A stretch of DNA of 64,000 nt from Candidatus Sodalis pierantonius str. SOPE (GTDB lineage Bacteria > Pseudomonadota > Gammaproteobacteria > Enterobacterales > Enterobacteriaceae): contig NZ_CP006568.1 of the NCBI RefSeq assembly GCF_000517405.1, positions 2,046,001 through 2,110,000 on the forward strand. The letters are read 5' to 3'. Of the stretch, positions 29,108 through 38,482 are shown piece after piece. The notes beneath the pieces are model-generated. The model saw only the letters and a list, made by a program, of their open reading frames with translations, did not search any database and was not told the origin of the DNA. Made by a program: the position numbers and the translations under genes. The number at the start of each line of letters is the position of its first letter. Positions within the stretch are counted from its first letter, which is position 1.

Positions 29108-31262
29108 TTACAGGGCGCACGACACGCAGCCGGCCACTTCGGTACCTTCTAGCGCCAGCTGCCGGATGCGGATGTAATACAGCGTTTTAATACCTTTCTT
29201 CCAGGCGTAAATTTGCGCCAGGTTAATGTCGCGCGTAGTTGCGGTATCGCGAAAGAACAGCGTTAGCGACAGCCCTTGATCCACATGGCGGGTGGCGGCG
29301 GCGTAGGTATCAATAATTTTTTCCGGCCCTATCTCATAGGAATCCTGGTAATAGGCCAGGTTCTCATTGGTCATGTACGGCGCGGGATAATAAACCCGGC
29401 CGGTTTTACCCTCTTTACGGACCTCGATACGCGAAACGATCGGGTGAATACTGGAGGTCGAATGGTTGATATAGGAGATGGAGCCGGTGGGCGGCACCGC
29501 CTGCAGGTTTTGATTATACAGCCCGTGCCGCTTGACGCTGTCCGCCAGCGACCGCCAGTCCTCTTGTGTCGGTAACTGAATATGGCTTTTGGCGAACAAA
29601 TCGCGCACGCACGCGCTTTTCGCTTCCCAAAGCTTATTGACGTAGGGCGTAAAATAGTCGTCGCTGGCGTAGCGCGACCGCGCAAATCCGCCGAAAGCGC
29701 GCCCGCGCTCTATCGCTAAGCGGTTGGAGGCGCGCACAGCGTGATAGGTCACCGTGTAAAAATAGAGATCGGTAAATTCCACAGCTTCCGGGCTGCCGTA
29801 ATAAATATGCTCGCGCGCCAGATAACCGTGCAGGTTCATTTGACCGAGGCCGATGGCGTGGGAATGCTGATTACCCTCGGCGATCGAAGGAACGGAACCG
29901 ATGTGGCTCATGTCTGACACCGCGGTCAAGGCGCGCACCGCCGTCTCTACCGTATGGCCAAAATCGGGCGAATCCATTGTGCGCGCGATATTCAGCGAGC
30001 CCAGATTACAGGAGATATCGCGCCCCACATGTTGATAGCTCAGGTCTTCGTTGTACTCGGTGGCGCTGTTAACCTGCAAAATTTCCGAACACAAATTACT
30101 CATATTGATGCGCCCGGCGATGGGATTGGCGCGATTCACCGTGTCCTCGAACATCATGTAAGGATAACCGGACTCAAACTGAATCTCGGCCAGCGTCTGG
30201 AAAAAAGCGCGCGCGTTGATGGCGGTTTTACGAATACGGCTGTCCGCCACCATCTCGTGATAACGTTCGCCGATCGCCAATTGTGAGAACGGCTGGCCGT
30301 AAATGCGCTCAACGTCATAGGGCGAGAAAAGATACATCGGCTGGTTGTCTCGCGCCAGCTGAAAGGTGATATCCGGTATCACCACGCCCAGCGACAGGGT
30401 TTTGATACGGATTTTCTCGTCGGCGTTTTCGCGCTTGGTGTCCAGAAAACGCAAAATATCGAGATGGTGGGTATGCAGGTAGACGGCGCCGGCACCCTGG
30501 CGGGCACCGAGCTGATTGGCGTAAGAGAACGTGTCCTCCAACATTTTCATCACCGGTATCACGCCGGACGATTGATTCTCGATACGCTTGATGGGGGCGC
30601 CCGCTTCGCGCAAATTGGTCAGCATAAAGACCACGCCGCCGCCGCGTTTCGACAGTTGAAGCGCGGCGTTGACCGCCCGGCCTATCGACTCCATATTATC
30701 TTCGATACGCAGCAAAAAGCAGGAGACGTATTCCCCGCGCTGCTGTTTACCTCAGTTGAGAAAGGTAGGGGTTGCGGGCTGGAAACGGCCGGAGAGCATC
30801 TCCGCCATCATCGCCCTGGCGAGGGTTTCGTCGCCGGCGGCCAGCGTCAGCGCCACCATGCATGCACACCCGATCCTCGAAATCTTCCAGATATTGCTTG
30901 CCGTCGAAGCTTTTCAACGCATAGCTGATGTAGAACTTTAGCGCGCCCATAAACGTCTGGAACTGAACCCGTTGCGCCCAGGCTTCGGCGAACAGCGAAG
31001 CGATAAACGCCTGGCTGTAAGGCGCCAGCACCTTAGCTTCATAATAGCCCTCGTCGACCAGGCAACGCAGCTTTTCCTCAAGGGAAGCAAAGCGACGGCT
31101 GTTCGGGATCACATGCTGTTGCCGGTAGCACTCCACCGCCAGATGATCCTTGTCGAACTGGATATGGCCCGCCTCGTCGTAGAGGTTGAGCATAGCATTG
31201 AGGGCATGATAATCCAGCGCCTGCAACGCGTGTTCAATTATGCTAAGTTCTATCGCTGTCAA
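29108..31262 (-). pseudogene. nrdE: Class Ib ribonucleotide reductase alpha subunit, doubly broken
   Basis: Catalytic subunit, about 714 residues in E. coli. The N-terminal part (DYHALNAMLNLYDEAGHIQF) is open to FEDRV at about 30865. There the repeated atgc (tgcatgcatgg instead of tgcatgg) adds 4 bp and shifts the frame. In the correct frame, the conserved Cys of FLNCGKQQRGE, a redox-active position, is replaced by TGA (about 30752). The remaining 535 codons (LLRIEDNMESIGRAVNAAL to EGTEVAGCVSCAL) are open. Two independent lesions make this a clear pseudogene. The start TTG at 31262 overlaps the nrdI stop. Confidence 0.93.
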
Positions 31263-31645
31263 AATTCGGTCACTCCCTTACGTACCTGTACGACATCTTC
31301 CGACGTCCCCAGAAGCTCAAAGCGATAGAGCAGGGGAACCTGACATTTTTCAGCGACGATATCGCCCGCCAAACAGAAGGCCGCACCGAAGTTCCGGTTG
31401 CCGGCGCCGATGACGCCGCGCAACAGGGAACGGTTTAACGGATCGTTGAGAAAACGGATGACCTGACGCGGTACGGCGCCGCGGGTCGAGCCGCCGCCGT
31501 AGCTCGGTAAAATAAGAATATAGGGGGCATTCGCTTTCACGCTCTCGCGCATCTCAAGAGGAATACGCAGCGCCGGCAGCCCTAATTTGCTGACGAAGCG
31601 GTGAGTACTTTCCGAACTGCTGGAAAAATAAACCAACGCGGTCAT
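31259..31645 (-). CDS. nrdI: Flavodoxin-like activator NrdI
   Basis: Flavoprotein supplying oxidant for the manganese cofactor of NrdF. The 128-residue product has the FMN-loop YFSSSSESTHRF, the PSYGGGSTRGAVPRQVI segment and GVIGAGNRNFGAAFCLAGD. Frame intact; spaced 9 bp from nrdH and overlapping nrdE. Confidence 0.95.
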   Translation of the reverse strand: MTALVYFSSSSESTHRFVSKLGLPALRIPLEMRESVKANAPYILILPSYGGGSTRGAVPRQVIRFLNDPLNRSLLRGVIGAGNRNFGAAFCLAGDIVAEKCQVPLLYRFELLGTSEDVVQVRKGVTEF

Positions 31646-31654
31646 TACCGCGCC

Positions 31655-31894
31655 TTAGGCCGGGATTGCGCTGGCGGACATCAGGCTGATTTTGTCGGGA
31701 CGAAAGCCGCTCCAGTGTTCATTGGCGGTCTGTACCACGGGAACCTGCTGATAACCGAGCGACCGGACATGATGCAGCGCTTGTTCATCGTCCAGCAGAT
31801 CCACCAGCCGGTAATCGATGCCTTTACGGTCAAGCGCGCGGCAGGTGGCGTGACATTGGACACAATCCGGCTTAGTGTAAATAGTAATAGTCAT
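31655..31894 (-). CDS. nrdH: Glutaredoxin-like electron donor NrdH
   Basis: Small thioredoxin-reducible redoxin that reduces NrdEF. The active site CVQC lies near the N-terminus (TIYTKPDCVQCHATCRAL), with the cis-Pro segment QQVPVVQTANEHWSGFRPD conserved. ATG 31894 (MTITIYT) fits the family; an in-frame ATG at 31903 is less likely. First gene of nrdHIEF. Confidence 0.95.
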   Translation of the reverse strand: MTITIYTKPDCVQCHATCRALDRKGIDYRLVDLLDDEQALHHVRSLGYQQVPVVQTANEHWSGFRPDKISLMSASAIPA

Positions 31895-31980
31895 GATTCG
31901 CATTTACCTCTCACAGTGTAGGTGTCGAGGGCTTGTGAGAGCGCTGCCGCCGCGTTGTGGTGCTGAACATGTAATGCATA

Positions 31981-32021
31981 CTATATCTAGATATAAATCA
32001 GATCAACCATACAATATATAG
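31981..32021 (-). promoter_or_regulatory. Pair of NrdR boxes upstream of nrdH
   Basis: Two copies close to the NrdR-box core CWATATATWG: ctatatctag (31981-31990, one mismatch) and caatatatag (32012-32021, perfect). Their 31-bp spacing is about three helical turns, as at other enterobacterial nrd promoters. NrdR represses reductase genes when dATP is high. The site remains good although nrdE is dead. Confidence 0.75.
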
Positions 32022-32072
32022 TAATACCCCGCGGCGGACGCTAGCTTCTGAGCGAAAAAAAAGCAAATAAAA

Positions 32073-32098
32073 AACCCGCTCCAGGCGTGGAGCGGGTT
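32073..32098 (-). terminator. Rho-independent terminator, minus strand
   Basis: Perfect 11-bp stem aacccgctcca/tggagcgggtt with a 4-base loop. Read on the minus strand it is followed by ttttttatttgctttttttt. It should stop transcripts from ygaM before the nrdH promoter region. Confidence 0.85.
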
Positions 32099-32325
32099 CA
32101 TTGCGGGTCATACGGAGGTAACGAAGCGGGAAAAAAATTTTCCTGGGACGCTTTAATTTGCTGTTTTACCGGCGTGGCGGCGTGAGGTGGAACCCGCGTC
32201 GCGCGCTGAATTAGGGGAGGATTTTGGCGACTTTTCGCTTGCGAAACAGCAGCGCTATTCTGGTGCGGATGTCTGACGCGGATGCGCTCGCGGACCGGCG
32301 CGAGCGCATCCGCGATGCTGTCTGA

Positions 32326-32660
32326 CTAACGGCGCGTTAACAGAACTCCAAGCACGATCCCCACTGCAGTGGTGATGCCCAAGCTGTGCCAGGGTTTTTC
32401 CACGACAAAGTTTTTGGTTTGCACCGCCGCGTCGCGGGCGTACTGAGCGCCATCGCGGGCGTATTGACCGATGCGGCTGTTGCCGTTCAGTTTGGCGCGG
32501 GTGTCGCGCAATGCCGCCGGGCTTTCGCCTGCAGGTCACTCAGTTCTTCCTGGGTCGTTTTATCGGTTGTTTTCAGCAGTGAATCCAGGGTGTCTGCCAG
32601 CAGAGAAACATCGTCTTTAAAATCCAATTGGACGTCCTGTTTTTCGGTATTGGTAAACAT
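32326..32660 (-). pseudogene. ygaM: YgaM/ElaB-family (DUF883) inner-membrane protein, frameshifted
   Basis: Small C-tail-anchored, ribosome-associated type protein. The N-terminal helix (MFTNTEKQDVQLDFKDDVS, LADTLDSLLKTT) is in one frame. After DLQAKA (about 32515) the frame shifts, and the reading DTRAKLNGNSRIGQYARD continues to the membrane anchor WHSLGITTAVGIVLGVLLTR. Position next to nrdH equals E. coli. About 225 bp separate it from its terminator. Confidence 0.85.
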
Positions 32661-33005
32661 GTGTTTCTCCCATTCAGTAGTAGGTTGTTTAATTATAGAC
32701 CTATTTTTCACCACCGGCAGCGCAGGCACCGGGGATGAAACGGGAAAGTATCGGCTTTTTGGATTATTCTGAAAGGCGGGAGTGCGGCTTATCTCACTCC
32801 ACCTGACCGATTACATTAGCTGTGATCACTTCACCGTGACTGAATCAATATAGTGTTTCTATGCTTACGAGATTTTATAAAATATGATTTTTAATCAGCA
32901 TCTTAAGTTGGTTCTTGGTGACGTGTTGTTTCCATGCTTTTTGATGCTTGCACCATTTTGCAGTAAATTGAGCATAACAATTCGAGTAACATTTTGGAGT
33001 AATGT
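32661..33005. other. Intergenic stretch before the integrase remnant, no gene seen
   Basis: About 345 bp that becomes AT-rich to the right. P4-type integrases usually sit beside a tRNA gene; I looked for one here and found none. Confidence 0.45.
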
Positions 33006-33182
33006 ATGGCTGGAGAACTAAACAAGCTATCTGATAAAAAGCTGAAAAATCTATTGGGTGTACCTCGGGAGAAGTACGAATTCTTTGCCGATGGCGTAGT
33101 CTTGAGCGTCAGGGTATCGACGGTAGGCGGGATTAGCTGGACTTTCATCTATCGTAACAGCGGCACTATACAACGTGTGACC

Positions 33183-34237
33183 GGCTTTGTTGAATAATTC
33201 GAACTTTTAGGTGACTGGCGGCTCTGATCACTACATTCGTTTCAACATCAGGTCCCCATGGCAAAGCAAAAGTTTAAAATTACCAACTGGCCCGCATATA
33301 ACAATGCGCTCAGGCAGCGGGGGGACCTGACAGTATGGCTTGATGAGTCAGCCATTGCTGCATGGACTGAGAGTACACCACCTGAACATCGTGGCCGGCC
33401 GCTTCACTACACCGATATGGCCATTACCACGGTTCTGATGATAAAGCGCGTGTTTAATCTTTCGCTCCGGGCGTTACAGGATTTCGTTGACTCGATTTTT
33501 AAACTGATGGGGCTGTCGCTGCGCTGCCCAGATTACTCTCTGGTCAGCCGGCGAGCAAAAACCGTCGACATCAGCATAAAAACGCCAACCCGCGGCGAAA
33601 TCTCACACCTGGTCATCGATGGCACCGGCCTGAAAGTCTTCGGCGAAGGCGAATGGAAAGTCAGGCAGCATGGGGCTGAGAGGCGCAAAGTATGGCGCAA
33701 GCTTCATCTGGCAGTAGATAGCGTGACACATGAAATTATCTGTGCCGATTTATCGCTAAGCGGTACGACAGATGCGCAGGCGCTGCCCGGGCTGATTAAC
33801 CAAACCCACCGGAAAATCAGGGAAGCGTCGGCTGACAGTGCTTACGATACGCGTTACTGTCATGATGCTCTGCTGAGGAAAAAAATAAAGCCGCTTATCC
33901 CACCGCGAAGTGGTGCGCAATATTGGCCAGCTCGATACCATGAGCGTAACCATGCGGTGGCAAATCAGCATCTGAGCGGCAATAACGATACCTGGAAAAA
34001 GAAAGTAGGTTATCACCGGCGTTCACTGGCTGAAACGGCCATGTTCCGGTTTAAAACACTTCTGGGTGGTCATCTGAGTCTGCATGACTATGACGCGCAG
34101 GTAGGTGAGACAATGGCAATGGTTAAAGCACTTAACCGGATCACACTGTTAGGAATGCCAAACAGCGTCCGCATCATGTAACAATCGCCCTGATAGGAAG
34201 GAAGTCGTCACAAATTTCGGATTTATTCAACAAAGCG
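33183..34237 (+). mobile_element. IS903-like element, copy E (1055 bp) with 9-bp duplication
   Basis: Inserted in the integrase gene with a perfect 9-bp duplication, cgtgtgacc (33174-33182 and 34238-34246). Nearly identical to copy D, including the changed base in the left inverted repeat. Confidence 0.96.
33258..34181 (+). CDS. IS903-like transposase, copy E (307 aa)
   Basis: Intact IS903-group transposase with all DDE residues. Differs from copy D at VGETMAM. The start context (aggtccccATGGCAAAG) is the same in all five copies. Confidence 0.95.
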   Translation: MAKQKFKITNWPAYNNALRQRGDLTVWLDESAIAAWTESTPPEHRGRPLHYTDMAITTVLMIKRVFNLSLRALQDFVDSIFKLMGLSLRCPDYSLVSRRAKTVDISIKTPTRGEISHLVIDGTGLKVFGEGEWKVRQHGAERRKVWRKLHLAVDSVTHEIICADLSLSGTTDAQALPGLINQTHRKIREASADSAYDTRYCHDALLRKKIKPLIPPRSGAQYWPARYHERNHAVANQHLSGNNDTWKKKVGYHRRSLAETAMFRFKTLLGGHLSLHDYDAQVGETMAMVKALNRITLLGMPNSVRIM

Positions 34238-34431
34238 CGTGTGACCTTGGGGCGTTACCCGGATATGAGTCTTAAGCTTGCAAGAACAAAACGTGATGAG
34301 TGCCGTACGTGGCTAGCAGAGGGCAAGGACCCACGACAACAACTAAAGTTGGGCAAAAAAGAATCTCTTAAACCGGTTACAGTTAGGGAGGCAATAGAAT
34401 ATTGGATAAGGCATTATGCGGTAGATCATCG

Positions 34432-35746
34432 AAGCCTGTTTAGAAATTTGTGTATTTGCCTGATTTTGATATGTTCAATCCAACATCAAAAACAGGTTAA
34501 TTTATGGACGAAAAACAGTTGCAGGCTCTGGCTAACTAACTGGCCAAAAATCTCAAAACCCCTGAAGATCTCAGTCACTTCGATCGGCTGCTGAAAAAAA
34601 TCAGCGTCGTAGCAGCTCTCAATGCCGAAATGACCCATCACCTCGGCTACGATAAAAATCAGCCTAAACCGGGGACCAACGCCCGCAACGGCTATTCCAC
34701 AAAAACCGTTACCACTGGCGATGGCCCGCTGGCGCTGCGTACTCCGCGCGATCGTGACGGTTCCTTTGAACCGCAACTGGTGAAGAAGAACCAGACCCGG
34801 ATTACCGGGATGGATAACCAGATTTTATCGTTGTACGCCAAAGGGATGACCACCCGCGAGATCGCCGCCGCGTTCAAAGAGCTGTATGACGCCGATGTCT
34901 CGCCGGCGCTGGTCTCAAAGGTCACCGATGCGGTCATGGAGCAGGTTGTCGAATGGCAAAACCGGCCTCTGGATGCAGTCTATCCCATTGTTTATCTTGA
35001 TTGTATCGTTCTAAAAGTCCGGCAGGACAGCCGCATCATCAACAAATCTGTGTTCCTGGCGCTGGGCATCAACATCGAAGGCCAGAAAGAGTTGCTAGGT
35101 ATGTGGCTGGCCGAAAATGAAGGCGCAAAGTTCTGGCTGAACGTGCTGACAGAGCTAAAAAACCGCGGCCTGAACGATATCCTTATCGCCTGCATAGACG
35201 GGCTGAAAGGTTTCCCTGACGCTATTAACGCGGTGTATCCGGAGGCGCGGCTCCAGCTGTGTATCGTACATATGGTGCGCAACAGCCTGCGGTTCGTCTC
35301 CTGGAAGGACTTCAAGGCCGTCACCCGCGACCTGAAAGCTATCTATCAGGCCCCTACGGAAGAAGCCGGCTTGCAGGCGCTGGAAGCGTTCTCCAGTGCC
35401 TGGGACATCCGCTACCCGCAAATAAGTCGAAGCTGGCAGGCAAACTGGGCCAATCTGGCCACGTTCTTTGCCTACCCAACGGACATCCGCAAGGTGATCT
35501 ACACGACCAACGCCATCGAGTCGTTAAACAGCGTGATCCGGCATGCCATCAAAAAGCGCAAGGTGTTCCCGACCGACGACGCAGTGAAAAAGGTGGTGTG
35601 GCTGGCGATACAGGCGGCCTCACAGAAATGGACAATGCCTTTGAGGGACTGGCGCATGGCAATGAGCCGCTTTATTATCGAGTTCGGTGACCGCCTGGAC
35701 GGTCACTTCTGAGAAAAGGCATTTACACAGAATCGTGTACAGGGTC
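34432..35746 (+). mobile_element. IS256-family element, copy 2 (1315 bp), hybrid flanks
   Basis: Left end agcctgtttagaaattt with the first base changed (aagcctg), right end cagggtc at 35746. The flanks are gatcatcg (inside the integrase gene) on the left and gtcgcagg (inside IS21 istA) on the right, so there is no duplication. The two sides come from unrelated sequences, which suggests recombination between two IS256 copies. Confidence 0.92.
34504..35712 (+). pseudogene. IS256 transposase, copy 2, early stop
   Basis: The 402-codon transposase frame has a TAA at codon 12 (MDEKQLQALAN then stop, where other copies have Glu) and a Val for Glu change at SVVAAL. It is open from the internal ATG at 34630 (MTHHLGYDKNQPK) to the end with all three catalytic residues, so a shortened protein of 360 residues is conceivable, but it would lack the N-terminal DNA-binding region. 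Confidence 0.9.
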
Positions 35747-36234
35747 GTCGCAGGGTTGATGATAGGTACGGTGGGGCCACAGAAGTCGATGAAGAGCTTT
35801 TCGCCAGCCTTGTGCTCCATGCGCATAGAACGTCGCTGCTTCTTTTTCCAGTCACGGAACAGTGCACAAAACTGTGAGTAACCGAGGGCATCACCGCCCA
35901 CGGCGGACTGATATTCCATCCAGAGCAGCTGCTTGGTCATGCCCTTGCGGCTTAACTCGGTATCGATATCAAGCCAGCTGGGTAAGGTATTGATAACTTT
36001 TCCGGATTTGCCGGGATAGAGCAGGCGGTCGAGATCGACGGGGGACAGTTCCGCCGGCAATGGCCAGACCAGGTTAGCTACCGTGAATCGGCCGAGGATA
36101 TCGTGCACGGTAGTACAGCCTATGCCGAGCGCTGCTGCGATAGTGCGATTCGAGCGACGCTGCTCGAATTTCATACGTAAGACATTAATATAGATGCACA
36201 TTTCCGTTCTCGCTTTCTTCTTTTTACGTGCCAT
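35747..36234 (-). pseudogene. istA: IstA N-terminal fragment
   Basis: Keeps the N-terminus lost from the first copy: MARKKKKARTEMC, then the helix-turn-helix NRTIAAALGIGCTTVHDIL, with the 25 bp that copy 1 lacks. It is open to GPTVPIINPAT, where IS256 begins. About a third of the protein remains; the DDE core is absent. Confidence 0.9.
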
Positions 36235-36402
36235 GCCATGCCCCCGGAAGCTAAAAGTCTCCAGAGTATGGCGGAACAGAAGATGAGCGATCGGACAGAA
36301 TCGGAATCGCTGATCGGGCGACCGGAATCAGTGATCGGATGAAATCAGAATTAGTGATCGGGTGAAATCGGAATCAGTGATCGGATGTGACCGGAACCAG
36401 CA
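35747..36402 (-). mobile_element. IS21-family element, left-end fragment
   Basis: Inverted copy of the first 656 bp of the IS21 element. Its terminal TGCTGGTTCCGG ends at 36402, inside the phage DUF3164 gene, and its terminal repeats lie at 36280-36402. The other end is cut at 35747 by IS256 copy 2, so most of istA and all of istB are gone. Confidence 0.92.
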
Positions 36403-37027
36403 CCCCGGCGATATCCAGCGACAACGACCGATATTGCCCGGTCTCGTCGATACGCTCATAAAGGCGAATGTAGCTCTTGCTGCTGACCACCTGCACCGCT
36501 TCCGCCAGCGCATCCATTGCCCGCAACCAGCGCGGGTCGGTGATATCATGGCGACGTAATTGTAGAATACGGGCCGGATTAATATCACCGTTCTTGTCGG
36601 TGGAAAACGCCTGGTCAATAATGGCCAGCAGCTCCAGGCGCGCATTCTGCGTCCATTCCGTCATGCAATCATCAATCAATGCCTTGGCGGCCTGAATATG
36701 CTCATCAAAGGTAATGCGGTTCTGCAGGGCGCGGATAACCTTGTAGCGGCCATCAAAGGAATACAGTGTCACATTGCCTTTTCTGCCGCCACGTTTTACC
36801 CCGTACTGCTCAATCGACAGGTCAATCAATGCCTGGATATCGACAAACGCGCGGTGTTTAAAATCTCTTAATGCCTCATGCAGCGGCCGGGCGCGCGCCA
36901 CTATATCTTTAACCAGCGCGTCGCGCTCCTTATCAATGGGTTTTACCATGGCGTCGGGTATCAATACGCCTTTGGCGTCCTGCCAGTAGCCGGCGGGCAC
37001 TGTATTGTCATGTGAGTTAGTGGACAT
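36403..37027 (-). pseudogene. DUF3164 phage early protein, C-terminus cut by IS21
   Basis: DUF3164 proteins occur in the early region of Mu-like phages; function unknown. ATG 37027 follows an aggagagg site. About 208 residues remain, from MSTNSHDNTVPAGYWQDAKG through RFVDIQ-type helices (KHRAFVDIQALIDLSIEQY) to SLSLDIAGV, where the IS21 end begins. Since the family is about this length, only the last few residues may be lost. It overlaps the upstream small ORF by 11 bp. Confidence 0.75.
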
Positions 37028-37232
37028 GATAACCTCTCCTGTTAAATGCATTAGTAATAGAGCCTTTATTAATCGACTCGAAATCAGCTCGGCACGATAA
37101 TACGGTGGCAAGTGCATCGTGAATAAACTGGGCTTCCTTCTTTTCAACTTCACTGCCCACACCGCTGGCATTGATATTCATATCAATGCCGAGGGGCGTT
37201 TGCTGAACAACGATTTTAATTTCAATTGTCAT
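37017..37232 (-). CDS. Small Mu-like phage early protein, unrecognised
   Basis: Seventy-one residues (MTIEIKIVVQQTPLGIDMNI and KKEAQFIHDALATVL). No membrane segment or known motif; predicted soluble. Its place between the B-type ATPase and the DUF3164 gene, close packing and codon-level continuity support it as a real early gene. Function unknown. Confidence 0.65.
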   Translation of the reverse strand: MTIEIKIVVQQTPLGIDMNINASGVGSEVEKKEAQFIHDALATVLSCRADFESINKGSITNAFNRRGYHVH

Positions 37233-37239
37233 AAGAGCC

Positions 37240-37530
37240 TCAATGTAATGACGCTGACCAAATCACTCGGCACCCACCTTTCATAAACGCCCCTTGTTTA
37301 AAACCACCCAGTGCGTTTTTGCCAACGGAGATATAATCCGCCTGCCCCTGTTTTAATAACTGCTCACAGAGCGGATGGTGTTCAATACGGATAACGGGTT
37401 TGCAATTATGCAATATCACGCTTTTTACGCTCACGCCTCTTATCGTCAAATAATGAATAACGGCTCCTGCCTGCGTCATCGCGGCGATAAGATGAGTGTT
37501 GGTCGATGCCGCTTTATGATGGACTGACAT
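37240..37530 (-). CDS. Small Mu-like phage early protein, unrecognised
   Basis: About 96 residues from MSVHHKAASTNTHLIAAMTQ; this ATG follows gaaggagg better than the upstream in-frame ATG at 37545. The middle (VSVKSVILHNCKPVIRIEHH) and the C-terminus rich in Gly/Lys do not match a family I know. It lies directly after the B-type ATPase and 8 bp before the next early gene. Confidence 0.65.
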   Translation of the reverse strand: MSVHHKAASTNTHLIAAMTQAGAVIHYLTIRGVSVKSVILHNCKPVIRIEHHPLCEQLLKQGQADYISVGKNALGGFKQGAFMKGGCRVIWSASLH

Positions 37531-37541
37531 ACTTTCCTCCT

Positions 37542-38471
37542 TCAATGAATTAGCATTTCCGCATAGCGGTCGATTAACGTCACGGACATCCCCTGATTGC
37601 CGATAGCGCTTGTCCGGGCCACCCCACGCACCAGTTTAAACAGGCGGCGATAATTGCCCCGTGAATGCTTGCGAAAGGCGGCGGCAATTTCCGGCGCAAG
37701 CGGCTCGCCCGATGCTTCATCGTTCGATAGCAGACTGCCCAGAATGGCACTGAAATCCTCGGCTTCACTCTCTTTCCGACGAGACTCCAGGTCTAACGCC
37801 ATGCCCACCCGGCTATAGAGCTGGGCGTACTCCCCGCGTGAGCCTTTCAGATTGAGTAGCAAACGCGGCATCCCCGCCAATACAATGGCCACCCCGGAAC
37901 GGTCGTGAATGCGGCGCAGGACCTCAAGCGCCCGGTAGGGCAGCAGCTCGGCCTCATCAACCAGCACTAACCAGTGCTTGTCACATAGCCCCTGTACGCA
38001 CTCCTCGACCAGCTCATGAATATTGCCAGTTTTTCGCAGACCCAGCCGGGCGCACAGCGCCTGCAATAACACCTTGGCGGTATAGCCGGGGTTGGCTTCA
38101 ATCAGGATGACGCCTTTATTGGCGCTGTTGGCGCACACATACTCCTTCAGCACCATGCTTTTTCCCATGCCTGCCGGGCCGTATATCACGCCGATATCGC
38201 CGAAGTCGTGCGTGGCACTAATCAGGTCCAGCGCCACCCTGGCCAGATGGGTCGGCACAAAATGCACCTTGATGTCCCGCCGGTGGGCGCGCTCTGTTTC
38301 GCGGTCAAGAAAATCCCGCAGCGTACCCTCAACGTTATCAATATTGCCATTGTAAACCCCCTTTAAATATTGTGAAATGATTGCGACGCTTAATTCGGTT
38401 TTATCGGCCACCTTGCGCTGGGTGTAGCCTGACCGCGCCATCAGCTGGTAAATACGTTCTCGCGTTGTCAT
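37542..38471 (-). CDS. MuB-like AAA+ target-selection ATPase
   Basis: In Mu, B binds target DNA, activates the A transposase and gives target immunity. The 309-residue product has an N-terminal HTH (SGYTQRKVADKTELSVAIIS), Walker A GPAGMGKSMVLKEY at about residue 95 and Walker B HWLVLVDEAELLP at about 165. The start ATG 38471 lies 12 bp after the A gene. The frame is intact, unlike its partner transposase. Confidence 0.9.
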   Translation of the reverse strand: MTTRERIYQLMARSGYTQRKVADKTELSVAIISQYLKGVYNGNIDNVEGTLRDFLDRETERAHRRDIKVHFVPTHLARVALDLISATHDFGDIGVIYGPAGMGKSMVLKEYVCANSANKGVILIEANPGYTAKVLLQALCARLGLRKTGNIHELVEECVQGLCDKHWLVLVDEAELLPYRALEVLRRIHDRSGVAIVLAGMPRLLLNLKGSRGEYAQLYSRVGMALDLESRRKESEAEDFSAILGSLLSNDEASGEPLAPEIAAAFRKHSRGNYRRLFKLVRGVARTSAIGNQGMSVTLIDRYAEMLIH

Positions 38472-38482
38472 ACAATATATCC

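Larger units (their letters stand above)
33006..34431 (+). pseudogene. P4-type tyrosine integrase N-terminus, split by IS903 and cut by IS256
   Basis: The N-terminal domain of a prophage/island integrase: MAGELNKLSDKKLKNLLGVP and VSTVGGISWTFIYR before IS903 copy E. Removing that IS and one 9-bp duplication rejoins the frame to VTLGRYPDMSLKLARTKRDE and WLAEGKDPRQQLKLGKK. At 34432 IS256 copy 2 ends it. The catalytic domain with the Arg-His-Arg-Tyr residues is absent, so this is the left remnant of a lost or displaced island. Confidence 0.85.

Noticed and set aside
30745..30760. TGA at a redox Cys codon of nrdE as selenocysteine
   Set aside because: A 4-bp insertion upstream already breaks the gene, and no evident stem-loop follows the TGA.
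35259..35690. 143-residue ORF repeated within every IS256 copy
   Set aside because: Alternate-frame shadow of the IS256 transposase. It becomes visible protein only in copy 5, because of its frameshift pair.
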